Assembly: GCA_029959085.1 (NCBI GenBank)
Contig: JARWIR010000001.1
Location: 65,472,899-65,536,898, forward strand
Length of the DNA stretch: 64,000 bases
DNA from: Nemophila menziesii
Taxonomy: Eukaryota; Streptophyta; Magnoliopsida; Boraginales; Hydrophyllaceae
Direction: 5' to 3'
In this document: piece by piece, positions 43,206 to 57,178 of the stretch
Layout: each line of letters begins with the position of its first letter
How positions within the stretch are numbered: position 1 is the stretch's first letter
Notes under the pieces: model-generated
Databases searched by the model: none
What the model saw: the letters and a program-made list of their open reading frames with translations, nothing else
What the model was told of the DNA's origin: nothing
Program-made: the position numbers and the translations under genes

Positions 43206-46200
43206 TTTTTTTTTGATACAGAAGAAATTTCTAGAAAATTACATAGAGAATTAATCTATACCAAGTTTAGATAATCGATCTATCATAGTTGTCGCTGATT
43301 CGTGTTCCTTTATTGCCCTGTGTCTGGCATCTTTAGCTAAACTCTCTACTTGACCATTAAATCTTCGCTGAATATGTTTGAAAAAGACCAGACTAACCTC
43401 TGTTACAAGCCTCTTTATTTTCCTTAGCCATGGTCCGAGCCTCCATCTAGCTGCCGACACTTGCTGAATACTTTGAATTATTTTAAAGTTGTCTGAGAAG
43501 ATGGTTATCCCTATGGTGTGTCTTGTACTGCCCTGTTCAGCGCATATATAATCGCTTGCGCTTCTCCCTCCGTGCACGAGTTACACATGGTTCCCGTTGA
43601 GAAATCGGTTTGATATCCTGTATCTTTATCAATTTGGACCACCCAAATCCCTGTAGCAGCTGATCAAATGATGCTTCACATGTGAACGCGGTCCTTGTTT
43701 GAAACGCAAGATCCACAACTGACCATTCCCATAATCTGTATTAGTTCTCTGTATCGGTTTCCTTCTAGCACACTCTTTACTAAAATGTTCATCCATATTT
43801 TTGTTCGTAGTTCTCATGATGTCATCTGCTTGTATCATAAAAATACTATGTCTACTTTTCATTTTTATTTCCAAAGGTTCCAAATGGTTAGTAGAACATA
43901 AAATATAACCACTTCCTGTCTCCATCCGCCAATAAATAATATCTCAATAACCTTAAGAACCCATTCTCCCAAATCTTCAATTTCACGACCTGCGTTGATT
44001 TGAAGTGTCGATCCAGCCCATACCAATTTTTCTATTCCACATGTCAGTAATAAATGTTCCAATGTTTCTTGTTCCATCTTACACCACTGGCATTCGCTTT
44101 CAATTTCACATTTTTGTGTTCTGAGATTTCTACTAGTTTGAATAGAATTATTACAAGATTTCCAGTTGAATTTTTTTACCTTAGTGGGAAGGTTTGAGTG
44201 CCAAATTGTTCTCTAGAGCATACTTCCGGATGCAACTGTACTTGATTGCCGAGGAGCTTCAAAGATTTATGCATCTGTGAGAACCTTATATCCTGTCTTG
44301 GTTACAAATTCTATATTATTAGAATGTGGCCAAATAAAACTATCGGGTGAATCTCTTGTGAACACCTTTTCCTTCAAAATGACTGGAATAATGGGATCCG
44401 AAAACAGACCATCTAACATTTCTGTGTTCCATTCCGTCGAATCTCCCATCCAAAGATATTTAACTTTATAAATCCCGCAATCATTTGACCGTTCTAATTT
44501 CCATTGAGTATCTAGCCATTATCTGTCCAAATGTTAATAGTCTCTCCAGTACCAATTTGATATCGCTCGTATTTCTTCAACATATCCCGTCCTTCTAATA
44601 GGATTTCACATGACCATGTTCGAGATTGTCTTAATTTTACATCGAGAAAGTTACTATTCGGGAAATATATACCTTTAAGAAGTTTAGCCGCTAAAGTATT
44701 CAGATTATTGAGAGTTCTCCATGCTTGTGCTGCAAGTAATGTTGTGTTCATACGTTTAAAATCTTTAAATCTCACGCCTCCTATCAGTTTGCTAATTTCC
44801 AGTTTCTCCCATCCCAACCAATGTATTCGAGACTTTTCACCTGTATTCCACCAAAAATTCGAGGTTGCTGGGATTAGTCTATTACAAAAAAGTGATAGGG
44901 TAAGATAAAATTGACATCGCATAAATCAGTATAGCTTGCAGGACGGCTTTGATAAACACTTCTTTTCTTCCATCTGATAAGAGTTGTACTTTCCATCCCT
45001 TAGTGTTTTTGAACAGCTTCTCCGCTATCCATTGTAGTGACTGTACTTTTGATTGTTTATGGCAGAGTGGGATACCTAAGTACTTTCCAAGATCATCTTT
45101 TTCTTGTATGACTATTATATTAGCGACGTGTGCCTTGCATTCCTCTGGTGTATCCTTACTAAAAAATATAAGATTTGTAAAGTTTACTCTTTGTCTAGAA
45201 TTTGTACAATAAGTTAAAGTGCATACTCGAAATTGTTCTATTTCATAATCATCAATTGTTAGAAAGAAAAGTGAGTCGTCTGCAAACAATAAGTGAGTGA
45301 TAACCGGACAATTCTAATAATTTATATACCTTTAAGCTTACCTTGATTCACTTTCTGATCAATCAAACTAATTAGGGATTCATTCATTAAGGAAAATAAA
45401 AAAGGAGATAAAGGGTCTCCTTGTATTAATCCCCTTTCCAATTTAATTTTTAGTAATCTATCATCATTAAAATTAAGCTGAAAAGTAATCGAAGGTAAAT
45501 AATTCGAGATCCTAGTAATCCATTTATCATTAAAACCTAGTTTTTCCAGAACTAATAATAAGAAATCCCAACGCACCTGATCGTAAGCTTTAGCCATGTC
45601 GAGCTTTATTGCATCCATTGGTTTGGTATTCTTTTGCTTTCTTTTCATATAAAACGAAATCTCTTGAGCTATAAGAATATTTTCCTGGATTGCTCTATTT
45701 TTTTTAACGTTGTCTGTGTCGGTGATACAGTAGTGTCATGCAATAGTATTAACAATTTCTTGTAACCTGTTGACTAGTATTTTCGCTATTATTTTATACC
45801 CAAATTTACACAAGATATCGGTCTATAATCTCCAATACCTTCCTGTGTCTCCCCTTTTGTGATGGGAGTAATCAAATTTTCGTTTAACGTATCAAGATAT
45901 ATGTTGTTTAAAAATAAGTCTTGAATCATTAAAAAACGTCATCTTGCATAATATGCCAATATTCCTGAAAACTTACCGTTAAGCCCGTCCGGTCCTGGCG
46001 CTTTTGATGGTGACATATCAAACACTGACTTCTGAACTTCTTCTAACTTCAGTTGTTGCGTTAATTTATCGTTCATATACTCCGCCACCTTTCTCTGGAT
46101 TGATATCGTGGCTTCCTCAACGTCTTTTGTATTCTTCTCTTTAAACATCTCCAAATAATAATCTTGAAAGCTGTTTTTGGCTTCAGATACTTCCTCTTGC

Positions 46201-46490
46201 CATATTCCTTCTTTATCCTTAATACGTTGTATTCTATTTATATGTTTCCCTTTGATAGTAGTTAGGTAGAAAAATTTAGTGTTCTTATCTCCATATTTAT
46301 CTAGTTCTGTCTCACTCTATTATACCAATATTTCTCTTCTGTGACATATGTTTTCTTTAGTTCCTCTTTAATTCTGGCTTGTTAATCTGTTCTTTCACTT
46401 GTGGTTTCTCGTTGTTCCAACTCCATTAGCTTTTGTGTCAGTTCCTCAATTTTGTTTGCATTATTCCGGAAAGTCATATTCGAGAAAATA
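43206..46490 (-). pseudogene. LINE-III: degraded L1-type LINE
   Basis: The T run at 43206-43214 is the poly(A) end. From 3' to 5' it shows RNase H (43251-43577, NFKIIQSIQQVSAARW and RRFNGQVESLAKDAR), linker (43629-44077), RT thumb (44512-45289, LGKYLGIPLCHKQSKV and FADDSLFFLTI), RT palm (45322-45648, LDMAKAYDQVRWDF) and fingers (45939-46154, SPSKAPGPDGLNGKF). Frameshifts separate these parts, and the endonuclease is missing. The part right of about 43944 is duplicated at 47018. Confidence 0.85.
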
Positions 46491-49400
46491 TCATTTTGTT
46501 ATTTCAACAAGAACAATGAGTGATTTTTATTCTTTTTATACCTACCAAGAAAACCGACATCTCATCTATATTTTTATTTTTACATAAATTTAAAAGAAAA
46601 CAGTAGCTATCGATAACCGATGTGTTGTTCTATCCTGTAACAATTATTTCCAATCTTGCGCATGTAGCAGCACAGTCTGTGATATCATTTTGTTTCCCCC
46701 TAATGTGAAAGACTTCCAAATTAGGCAATTTTTTCATCTATTTTCAAATCTTTTCAACGATTGGACGGACTCTCCGATTAATTCCCACATTGTTACAGAT
46801 TTCTTGAACAATTTTTAGGTTGTAAGAGTAGAATGAACTACTCTTAAAAAAGAGATCACCTGCTGATCTCTTGCAAATAGAATGGTCCACGCCACCACTT
46901 GCGAATACGATTTGATTTTATCCTTTCTTCATAACTTTCTTAAAAGCATTACCGTCTCCGTCAATATCCATTGAAGCAACTCCAGGCGGCTCCCACTCTT
47001 TAGAGACCCAACTCTTTAGAGAATCCATAACCTTAAGAACCCATTCTCCCAAATCTTCAATTTCACGACCTGCGTTGATTTGAAGTGTCGATCCAGCCCA
47101 TACCAATTTTTCTATTCCACATGTCAGTAATAAATGTTCTAATGTTTCTTGTTCCATCTTACACCACTGGCATTCGCTTTCAATTTCACATTTTTGTGTT
47201 CTGAGATTTCTACTAGTTTGAATAGAATTATTACAAGCTTTCCAGTTGAATTTTTTTACCTTAGTGGGAAGGTTTTAGTGCCAAATTGTTCTCTAGAGCT
47301 TACTTCTGGATGCAACTGTACTTGATTGCCGAGGAGCTTCAAAGATTTCTGCATCTGTGAGAACCTTGTATCCTGTCTTGGTTACATATTCTCTATTGTT
47401 AGCATGTGGCCAACTAAAACTATCGGGTGAATCTCTTGAGAACACCTCTTCCTTCAAAATTTATGGAATAAAGGGATCCGAAAACAGATTATCTAACAGT
47501 TCTGTGTTCCATCACGTCGAATCTCGCCTCCAAAGATCTTTAACTTTATAAATCTTGCAATTATTCGGTCGTTCTAATTTCCATTGAGTATCTAGCAATT
47601 TATCTGCCCAAAAGTTAATAGTCTCTCCAATACCAATTTGATATCGCCCGTATTTCTTCAACATATCTCGTCCTTCTAATAGGCTTGCCCATGACCATGT
47701 TCGAGATTGTCTTAATTTTACATCGAGAAAGTTACTATTCGGGAGATATATACCTTTAAGAAGTTTAGCCGCTAAAGTATTCGGATTATTGAGAATTCTC
47801 CATGCTTGTGTTGCAAGTAATATTGTGTTCATACGTTTAAAATATTCAAAGTCCCATGCCTCTTATCAGTTTGCTAATTTCCAGTTTCTCCCATCCCAAC
47901 AATGTATTCGAGACTTTTCACCTGAATTCCACCAAAAATTCGAGATTGCTGAAATTAGTCTATTACAAAAAGTGATAGGGAAAGAGAAAATTGACATCGC
48001 ATAAATCGGTATAGCTTGCAGGACGGCTTTGATAAGCACTTCTTTCCTCCATCTGATAAGAGTTGGGCTTTCCATCCCTCTGTGTTTTTGACTAGCTTCT
48101 CCACTATCCATTGTAATTACTATACTTTTGTTCGTTTATGGCAGAGTGGGATACCTAATTACTTCCCAAGATCATCTTTTTTTGTATGCCTATTATATTA
48201 GCGTGTGTGCCTTGCATTCCTCCGGTGTATCCTTACTAAAATAAATAGAAGATTTGTAAAGTTTATTCTTTGTCCTGAACCTGTACAATAAGTTGAAGTG
48301 CACACTCGGAATTGTTCTATTTCATAATCATCAATTGTCAGAAAGAAAAGTGAGTCATCTACAAAAAATAAGTGAGTGATAACCGGACGATTTCTAGTAA
48401 TTTGCATACCTTTAAGCTTAACTTGATCCACTTTCTGATCAATCAAACTAATTAGGGATTCCGCCATTAAGGAAAATAAAAAAGGAGATAAAGGGTCTCT
48501 TTGTATTAATCCCCTTTACAATTTAAATTTTAGTAATCTATCACCAATAAAATTAAGCTGAAAAGTAACCAAAGGGAAAAAAATTATAGATCCATTTAAT
48601 CCATTTATCATAAAAACCTAGTTTTTCCAGAACTAATAATAAGATATCCCATCGTACCTGATCGTAAGCTTTAGCCGTGTCGATCTTTATTGCCGCCATT
48701 GGTTTAGTATTCTTTCGCTTTCTTTTCATATAAAACGAAATCTCTTGAGCTATAAGAATATTGTCCTGGATTGCTCTATTTTTTTATAAACGCTGTCTGT
48801 ATCGGTGATACAATAGTATTAATAATTTCTTGTAACTCGTTGGCTAGTATTTTCGCTATTATTTTATACCTAAATTTTACACAAGATATCAGTCTATAAT
48901 CTCCAATACCTTCCTGTATCTCCCCTTTCGGAATTAGAGTAATCAAAGTTCCCTTTAACGTATCGAGAGATATGTTGTTTAAAAATAAGTCTTGAACCAT
49001 TAAAAAACGACATCTTGCATAATGTGCCAATATTCCTGATAAAACTTACTGTTAAGCCCGCCCGACACTTTTGATGCTGACATATCAAACACTGCCTTCC
49101 GAACTTCTTCTAACGTCGCTTGTTGCGTTAATTTATCATTCATTTACTCTGTCACCTTTCTTTGGATTGATATTGTGGCTTCCTCCATGTCCTCTGTATT
49201 CTTCTCTTTAAACATCTCCAAATAATAATCTTAAACGCTGTTTCTGACTTCAGATACCTTCTCTTTCCATATTCCCTCATTATCCTTAATACGTTGTATT
49301 CTATTTATATGTCACCGTTTGATAGTAGCTAGGTAGAAAAATTTAGTGTTCTTATCTCCATATTTTATCCAGTTCTGTCTCGCACTATCATACCAATATT

Positions 49401-50090
49401 TCTCTTCCGCGACATATGTTTTCTTTAGTTCCTCTTTAATTTTGGCTTGTTAATTTGTTGTTATAGTTGTGGTTTCTCATTGTTCCAACTCCATTAGCTT
49501 TTGTGTCAGTTCCTTGATTTTGTTTGCATTAGCCCGAAAAGTCATATTCGTGAAAATATCATTGTGTTTTGTCAACAAGAATAATGAGTGATTTTTCTTA
49601 TTTCTTTCTTATTACCTACCAAGAAAACCAACATCTAATCTATGGTTTTATTTTTACATAAATCTAAAAGAAAACAATAGCTATCGATAACCAATGTGTT
49701 TTTCTACTCCGTAACAATTATTTCCAATCTTGCGCATGTAGCAGCACAATCTATGATATCATTTTGTCCCCCCTCCTAATGTGAAAGACTTACAAGTTAG
49801 GCAATTTTTTCATCTATTTATAAATCTTTTCAACGATTGGACGGACTCTCCGATTAATTCCACATTGTTACAGATTTCTTGAACAATTTTTAGGTTGTAC
49901 GAGTAGAATGAACTACTCTTAAAAAAGAGATCACCTACTGATCTCTTCGCAATGAGGATGGTCCAAACCCCCTTGCGAACACGATTTGATTTTACCCTTT
50001 TTCATAACTTTCTGAACAACATTACCGTCTCCGTCAACAGCCATTGAAGTAACTCCAGCCGACTCCCACTCTTTAGAGAAGGATGTATCA
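43944..50090. repeat. Tandem duplication of about 3.07 kb within LINE sequence
   Basis: 43944-about 47017 and 47018-about 50090 align throughout at an offset of about 3074 bases, for example CCTTAAGAACCCATTCTCCC near 43950 and 47030, and AGCTATCGATAACC at 46605 and 49679. A short ACTCTTTAGAGA repeat marks the junction near 47000-47020. The copies differ at many sites, so the event is old. Confidence 0.8.
46605..49560 (-). pseudogene. LINE-IV: second copy of the LINE unit
   Basis: It contains an RNase H tail (46640-47020, reading HIRGKQNDITDCAA on the minus strand), then linker, RT thumb (47512-48111), RT palm box FFVDDSLFFL (48350 region, Ala of FADD changed to Val) and fingers (48776-49088). 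It carries more stops and shifts than LINE-III. The RNase H tail joins the RT part at the tandem-duplication junction, so this is a composite rather than one insertion. Confidence 0.75.
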
Positions 50091-50510
50091 TTGCGCAAAA
50101 TAATATTGATTTTATCATTATATAGTGACATTTCTTCATCCTCATGTTCACTAGACTATATGTAAACCAGATCTTCATTCTTGTCTCATGTGTTTTGAAC
50201 AAGTCCTTCATATATTTGTTAATCCCATCATTAATTCTTTTGATCTCCCATCTTTTATATTCAAACCGACCTTCCATTTTGGATTTCCAGATATACCAAA
50301 TTATACAAAGGATAAACATTGTAATGTTTCTTTTGTACATTCCACTATTAGCCATTTATATTAACAACAGATGTGATCCATTCTTTAGTATTACCCTTAA
50401 AATCTTGATCGGTTTTAATTTTCAATTTTGACGACGCCCACATTGTGCAGCTAAACGAACATTTAAAAAGAAGGTGTTCAACGGATTCATCTTTCATATT
50501 ACACCTATTG
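49680..50510 (-). pseudogene. LINE-V: 3' fragment of a LINE
   Basis: RNase H and linker region in minus orientation, including 50002-50355 with ILCIIWYIWKSKMEG. It is the source-like copy of the tail reused at 46605-47017. The RT part is missing. Confidence 0.7.
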
Positions 50511-50690
50511 TTAATAATAGGGCTAACAATGGAATGGACAAAAGATACATTACAACGGTTATCCTCTGTATAATGTGGTATATCTGGAAAGCCAAGATGG
50601 AATATTGGTTCGATATAAAAGATGGGAGACCAAAATAATTAATGATAGGATTAACAAATATATGAAGGACTTTTTCGAAGCTAATGAGTG
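50187..50690. repeat. Inverted repeat of LINE linker sequence
   Basis: 50516-50690 on the plus strand reads MDKRYITTVILCIMWYIWKA, a near match to the minus-strand peptide of 50187-50360. The two arms of about 170 bp face each other across about 155 bases. A second LINE fragment therefore lies in the opposite orientation. Confidence 0.75.
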
Positions 50691-51298
50691 ATTATATCTA
50701 TAGAGAACAAAAAGTTCTTATATCTCTTTAGATGATAAGTAAAAATAAGTGAGCGAGTGAGTGTCTGAAGATTGAGTACAAAAGGAATTTTACTACAAGA
50801 GTTTAGAAGACATACTACCTATATTAATACTCTATAGTTTGTTTGTAAATGAATTTAGTCATTCGCAGACAACCTAACCCCCATTCATGATTTTTTTTCA
50901 CAACACATTTCTTTTATATGAGTTATAATTCTAATTAAAGTCTGTTAATGAAGAAAACTCATCCATGAACTGTTCGTTAATATATTATATGTCTGAAAAT
51001 ATATTATTAAGACTAAAAAATTAACCCGTACATTATTTTAGACTTTCCCCCCCTTTAATATCACACTTCTTCCTTTATACCCCACTCTCCTTCCAATATA
51101 AATTGTTCATGGAAGGTTCATTTCACCCATAAATCAAAAAATCTATTCTTGAACAATTCGAGTTTATCTCGAAACAAACTCTTTTAAACTTGTTCCTTAA
51201 GTTAAACAAACAAGTTAGCACATGTCTTATCTTACTCGTTTAATTTGAGCCCAACTCAACTTGGTTTGAGAAGGCAAGAAAACAAACTTGCACATCTA
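50691..51298. other. Unassigned AT-rich sequence
   Basis: About 600 bases in which I see no gene, repeat or element boundary. Confidence 0.4.
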
Positions 51299-52040
51299 TT
51301 ACTTAGCTCTACTCACCTCATTTACATCCATACTATAGAGTAACATGAGATCTTTTCTAGGCATACCATTAAAAAAATTTATCTTTTTAATATAATAAAT
51401 CTGCCATAATATTACACTATTATCATTTTGTATGGTTTTAATTCTTAGAATCACATATGCTTTTTCCATATATTTTATGAGTAAATACACCTTTTCCCCA
51501 TGTACTTTAACAAAATTAACAACTTACCTCCCCAATCCTATAAAGTATAAATTTACCCCCTAACTTTTGTTTTTGCGGCTCGTTACCCCCTAATGATGAA
51601 ATACGTCCAATTCCTCCGTTAAGTATTGCTTAATTTGTCTACTTACCCCCTTAATTTGTCTTGCACGTGCCTACTTAACGGAAAAATTTAACGGATTCTG
51701 TCATCAGGGGGAAACGAGTCACAAAAAAAATTAGGAGATAAATTTACACTTTATACGATCAAGGGGTAAGCTGTCAATTCCGTTAAAGTACAAGGGAATC
51801 TAGTGTATTTACTCTATATTTATTTCAAATTTAGATGATAAAAATCTCAATCTTCTCAATAACATGTACATTATTACCAAAAAGTAACATACCATCCACA
51901 TATAAACATATAATCACACAATATGAACCTATTATATTAAAATAAACACATGAATTAGAAGTGGTAACTATACAATTATTTTCCATTGATGTACTATCTA
52001 CTTTCATATTTAGTGTTAGGTGCATATTTCAAGTTATATC
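51299..52040 (-). pseudogene. Copia RT fragment, split by a MITE
   Basis: On the minus strand 51815-52025 reads SCVYFNIIGSYCVIICLYVD followed by GMLLFG, and 51299-51478 reads EKAYVILRIKTIQNDNSVIL, which follow each other in copia RT. The MITE at 51479-51814 lies between them. The active-site box is YVDG, as in the copia element at 40.7 kb. Nothing else of the element is recognised nearby. Confidence 0.8.
51479..51814. mobile_element. 336-bp MITE with long terminal inverted repeats
   Basis: It starts GAGTAAATACACC and ends with the near complement GTGTATTTACTC. The arms continue for over 100 bases, sharing TGTACTTTAACA/G, GTATAAATTTA, CTCGTTACCCCC and CCGTTAA. Flanking AT-rich sequences are similar (TATATTTTA, TATATTTAT) but a target duplication is not exact. 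Confidence 0.78.
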
Positions 52041-52671
52041 ATAATTTTCTAAACTTACACACTTTCAGTGGTAGACTCATGGGTTAATATGAGGGGTTTA
52101 AACCCACCTTGAACTCCAAAGAAAGATACATTATGATGAAAGATGTAAATGAGTATTAGTCTATGGACTTAAAGTCCAAATATCAAACCCAAAATGCAAA
52201 GCCATATTAGATTTCATGTGGAGAATAAGTTGCTCTTTCTTTGTAACTAGGATTCTATATTGTAATTATACACCCAATTAATATCAATAAAATTATTCTC
52301 TCCTCTTATTCTTGTCTCTTACCTTTGTTCTTAAGTTTACAATATATTATCAACATGATAGTTTTTACCACTGAAATTCTAGGTAAATAATTTAAATTTT
52401 GATTTAATTATTTTTATCGTTAATGTTATAATTATATGTGATATCTTCTTGACTATTCTAAATAAAAGGATACTATATTTTTTCACGAGTTAAATCCAAT
52501 ATATTGCATATAAACAAGATGTATATGTATCTTATGCGAAATATTCACATAACCTATGAAAAAAATATATGACATATACATATTTGTATTTTATGTAGAT
52601 ATCATTTTGTATCACATAATCTATTGAAAAATTTACTGATATAAGAAATGTACACAAGATGTATATGTATG
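52041..52671. other. Unassigned; possible LTR remnant
   Basis: AATAAGTTGCTCTTTCTTTG with AATATCAATAAAATTATTC and a final TTATCAACATGATAG near 52349 has the look of a copia-type LTR end in plus orientation, but I find no second copy or primer site. The rest is AT-rich. Confidence 0.3.
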
Positions 52672-52739
52672 TTTTTTTGTTACAGAGGGAGATCAATAAG
52701 GATCATAAAATCAGCTAATCTAGTACATTATCGATTAAA

Positions 52740-55700
52740 TCAGGGGTTGTAAATCATCCTAGGTGTTTTCCATCCCATCCGATCTCGTGTAAGAATGCTC
52801 CAAAATCCACTAGGGGGGTCAATGTAAGAACAATAAGGCTCTTCCTGGGAAATCCCTTTACGCGCTAACTAATCTGCACATGAATTGGCTTCTCTATAAA
52901 TACCTTTAAGCATGAACTATCTATTGCGCGGCAGTAATTCCTGGATCTCAACTATCCATCTTGCCGCAGACCCTCTTCCAACCTCCATATTACCAATCAC
53001 CTCCACAACTTCCCATGAATCAACTTCAATCTCTACTTTTTTCACTTGCATATTATCTACTATTTGAAGTCCCTCATGAATCGCAATTATCTTGGTTACA
53101 CTTTCCATATCATGATTAATCTTCATTAAAAACCCACTAATCTAGTTGCCATCCTAATCTCTAATCACTCCTCCACCCCTAACATTTTCCTCCACTTATT
53201 ATATCCTCCATCGGTATTAAATTTCAATCCCTTATTAGGTTTAGACCAACAAATTAAATTAACATATTATTTCCAAGAAGGCGCTTTACCTGGAATGTTA
53301 CCCCATACTTTAATGTAATTATTTGCTCTATTCACAGCCTTCTGTAACATGCTCTTCGGGCTTGGCAACTCAGTCCCTTTGAATACCATTTGGTTACGTT
53401 CAATCCAAATTATCTTAATCACTGAGCCAAAGAAAACACTGCATATCATACCAGCAAAAAGACGCATACTCAATAAATTCCTATTCCACCATTTGCTATT
53501 TATTTGTCCTTCCAAGTGGGCTGCCTGCTGATTAGTATCTTCTCTAATATCACCATCGGTTGAATCCAAAATATTAATATCACGATCTCTCCACGCGTCA
53601 CGAGTTGGGTCTTCTTCACGCTGTTGTTGCCTCCTCAAACAAGCTACAGTTCCCTCAAAACGGTTTGCCTGTTGAGTGTAGTGTACTCCTGATCTTTGCT
53701 CAAGACGAGTCCTAGTCTCTATTTCTGCTTCGGGATTCCAGGCCAGATTCATCCTTCCGGACAGTAGCTGCTGTGGGGAGTTAGATCGCCTCTGTACCTG
53801 ACTTTGAAGTTGTTGTTAAGAATTATTTGCACTAGAGGTCCCCTGCAAAATTAAAATCATCACAAATTTCTAGATGGGCTTGTCTTCTAAACTCACTATG
53901 CAACCCTTTATCCATAGCCGCCTCCCTTGTGATTAGTAACCATAATCTAGATGCGAAATTACAATCTCGAAAGAGATGGATCGCAGTTTCAACCTTGTTG
54001 CCACAATAAGGACAAGATATTGAACAATCGAACCCCTCTTACTTAGGTTACCTCTCGTAGCCAAGCTTTCATGAATTTCCCACAAGATAAGGACCCTCGT
54101 CTTTTGCGGGCATTTAAGCTTCCAAACTCTATCCCAATTGAATCCCCCATCCACCCTACTAATATCGACACTCTTCAAAGCTGATTTAAATGAGTAAACC
54201 CCCTAGACTTCGTGCATCCAAGAAATTATATCCATTTTATTATCCTCCCTATTCACCCTGACATTTCAAACTCAAGCAACTTAGAAGTTGGGAGAAGGTG
54301 GTGAAAACTCTCCCAATCCCATGAGCATCAGTCAACACATATTCCTCGACTTTTTTCAACCTATCCTCCTCCTCAACATACCCAATGACAGGATTGAACA
54401 AGGGTGATTTCCCTAACCATAAATCTAGCCAAAACAACACCCTCTTAGCATTCAAAATAGACCATCGGGATCCCCATCTAACTACGACAATACATTCCAC
54501 AATGGCCCTCGATATACATAAATCATTAGGTTTTGAAATGTAATGTAATATATTCCTCCTAAAGTATTTCTGTCTCATAGCAATAGTCCACAAAAATGAC
54601 CCGTCATGTAACAATTTCCATCCCATTTTCCTAGAAGCATTCTATTCATATCCTCTGCTAATCGAAATCCCAGACCACCCATTCTCTTAGGTTGGCAAAC
54701 TTTTGTCCAAGCAATCCAATTTTTTGATCAATTTCTTTGCAAACGTAGTTCGGTAGTTTCTCCACTTGCATGATGTACATATGCACCGCACTAAGGACAA
54801 AATAAGCTAAAGTTATGCGACCCACAAAAGCCAAGGAGCCACTCTTCCATTTTGCTAGTGTTCTTCTCAGATCATTGATAATTTCCCCGTAGTAACCTCG
54901 AGGCCTTCTTCCAGATAGGATGGGAACACCAAGGTACTTTCCTAACCCCTCGCTTCTTCTATAAATGCTCATGGTACTAATGATTCGGGCCATTTCTCCA
55001 TCTATATTTTTAGAAAAATAGATAACCGACTTCTCCTTGTTAATGGTTTGACCCGTATCACGACAAAAGGTATCCAATGTAGCCTACAAAAGATTAAAAC
55101 TATCAATAGTAGCTTCCGCAAATAAAATAAGATCATCTGCAAAGAAAATATGAGAGATAGTAAACCCACTGGTTTAGTCTAATTAGGCTCCATCTCCCCT
55201 CCTCTACTAGTTGTTTAGATAAGGCGATATAGGACCCCCTTGGCGAATGCCCCTTGTAGGCTTGATCGAGGGTAGTGGACGCAAAGATCATTATATTCCA
55301 TCCCACCATGATTATATTCACCCCTGCTTTCGGAATTTCAAGGCAATCCAAGAAATCCTTGATAAAACCCCAACTAATCTTGTCATACGCTTTTTCTAAA
55401 TCCACCTTAATTGCCATATAACTTTTTTTCCTTTCCGATGTCGTAACAGATGATCAACTACACTAAGTAGCACCACCTTATCAATATTAGAATTGGAGGG
55501 AAGGAAGCTACTTTTTAAAGGGCCAATATGATTCGCAAGTAACGGTCTCAATCTATTCACCAAAACTTTCATGCATATCTTATAACATACATTGATTAAG
55601 CTAATAGGTCTGAATTGAGAGATATATTTTGGATTAACCAATTTTAGAATAAGATTGATATAAGTCCCTAATACCTCTTTTGGGAATCGTCCATGGAGTA

Positions 55701-57178
55701 AGGCCAATCAATCATATTGCAAACTGTTGTCCCTATAATATCCCAACAAAATTGGTAGAAACCCGCTGGCATCCCATCAAGACCTGGTGCTTTATAAGGT
55801 GACATTTGAAACATGGTAATACGTACTTCCTCATTAGACATATCCGAGGCCAGCGATTCTCTATTTGGGTCTTCGAAAGGTAGAAGTCTAGGTAATGCAT
55901 AGAAATTCGGGGAGACTCTTCAAGCGAGAAGAGGTCCTCATAGAACCCTCTGACCCAAGACCTTCTTCCTCTAAATCCTTTATCCAAATCTGATTATCAT
56001 TCTTAAAACGAAACTCATCCCGTATTCTCTTCTTCATTTGCGCGGGAAGATGGTAAAATTTCGTATTACGCTCTCCCGAATTTACCCATTCTATATTTTC
56101 CCACTAGAAGCACTGACATTCTTCTTGCGCAAGGACACTTTTGAACTCTTCATTTAACCTTTTTTCCAATCTAACTAGCGAAATATTTTTTTCTCGCTGG
56201 AGAGATTTCTTAATACCTGTGATACGAGCTAAAAGCCTACGTTTTCGTTTGAAGATATCTCTGAAAGACTCAAATTTCCATACTTCCAACTCCTTTGTTA
56301 ATGTCTTCAGATTCTGCCCTAATTCCTTACCCTCCTTCGCCCATTTCTCTTCTACCAAACTCTAAACCCCTCATGAAGACTCCAAGTGGCCTCGAAACGG
56401 AAGCGTTTGTTGACAACTTCTAGAGTTGAATAGTTGACTAGAGATATAAGTAGTGGAGCATGATCCGCATGAACCCAAGGTAAATGTGTGACCGAAGTAC
56501 TACAATAACAAACTTTCCAAAGATGATTACAATACGCTCTATCCAAACGCTTCAAAATTCTCATCCATGTATTCCACGAATCACTCCACGTAAATCGAGG
56601 CCCTTTGTAGCCCAGACCCTCCAAGCCGCAATGGTCTCTCCATCTTTCGAAATTTACCATATGCCGAGTTGTCCATTACACTCCTCCTTGTACATCCTCT
56701 TAGATTCCTATTTGGTTGAAGTTGCCTACTACTAGCCATGGTTCAGCGATGTCCTCAAAGGCTTCCTTCAATACATCCCAAAGCATCTCTCATGTCCAAG
56801 CGTTAGGGCTAGTCTAAACTGCAGATACAATCCACAAACTACATGATACACGTGAAATACGAAGACTAATTACCTGTTTACTAGCCGATAAAATCTTATC
56901 TGCAAAATCCTTATGGTTCCAAATAACCCAAATCCCTCCTGAAAAGCTGTTTGCTTTTACTTGAGTAGAGGCATCCATCCAAGAGATTTGATGATTCTCG
57001 TCGCCTCCGACCCAACCGCTTTGGTTTCCACCACAATTGCGATGAAAGGTTTATGACGTGCAATAATGTCATTGAAAGCTCTTCGAAATTCTGCACTATT
57101 ATCACCTCTACAGTTCCAAAAAAGGATGTTTAACTGGGAATTGGCTGTCAGCCAATTCCTATCATTTATATTAGATGT
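52740..57178 (-). pseudogene. LINE-VI ORF2: endonuclease, RT and RNase H
   Basis: From the 5' side it has the endonuclease start LNILFWNCRGDNSAEFRRAF (57100 region), GPRFTWSDSWNTWM and HADHAPLLI (56352-56660), RT fingers and palm (55133-55987, FRPISLINVCYK, IKVDLEKAYDKISWGF), a catalytic FADDLILFAEATI near 55130, a thumb (54658-55077), a zinc-finger part (53933-54178, FNWDRVWKLKCPQKTRVLIL), and an RNase H remnant (52917-53126, AIHEGLQIVDNMQVKKVEIE). Many frameshifts and stops break it into fragments of 80-160 codons. Confidence 0.82.
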
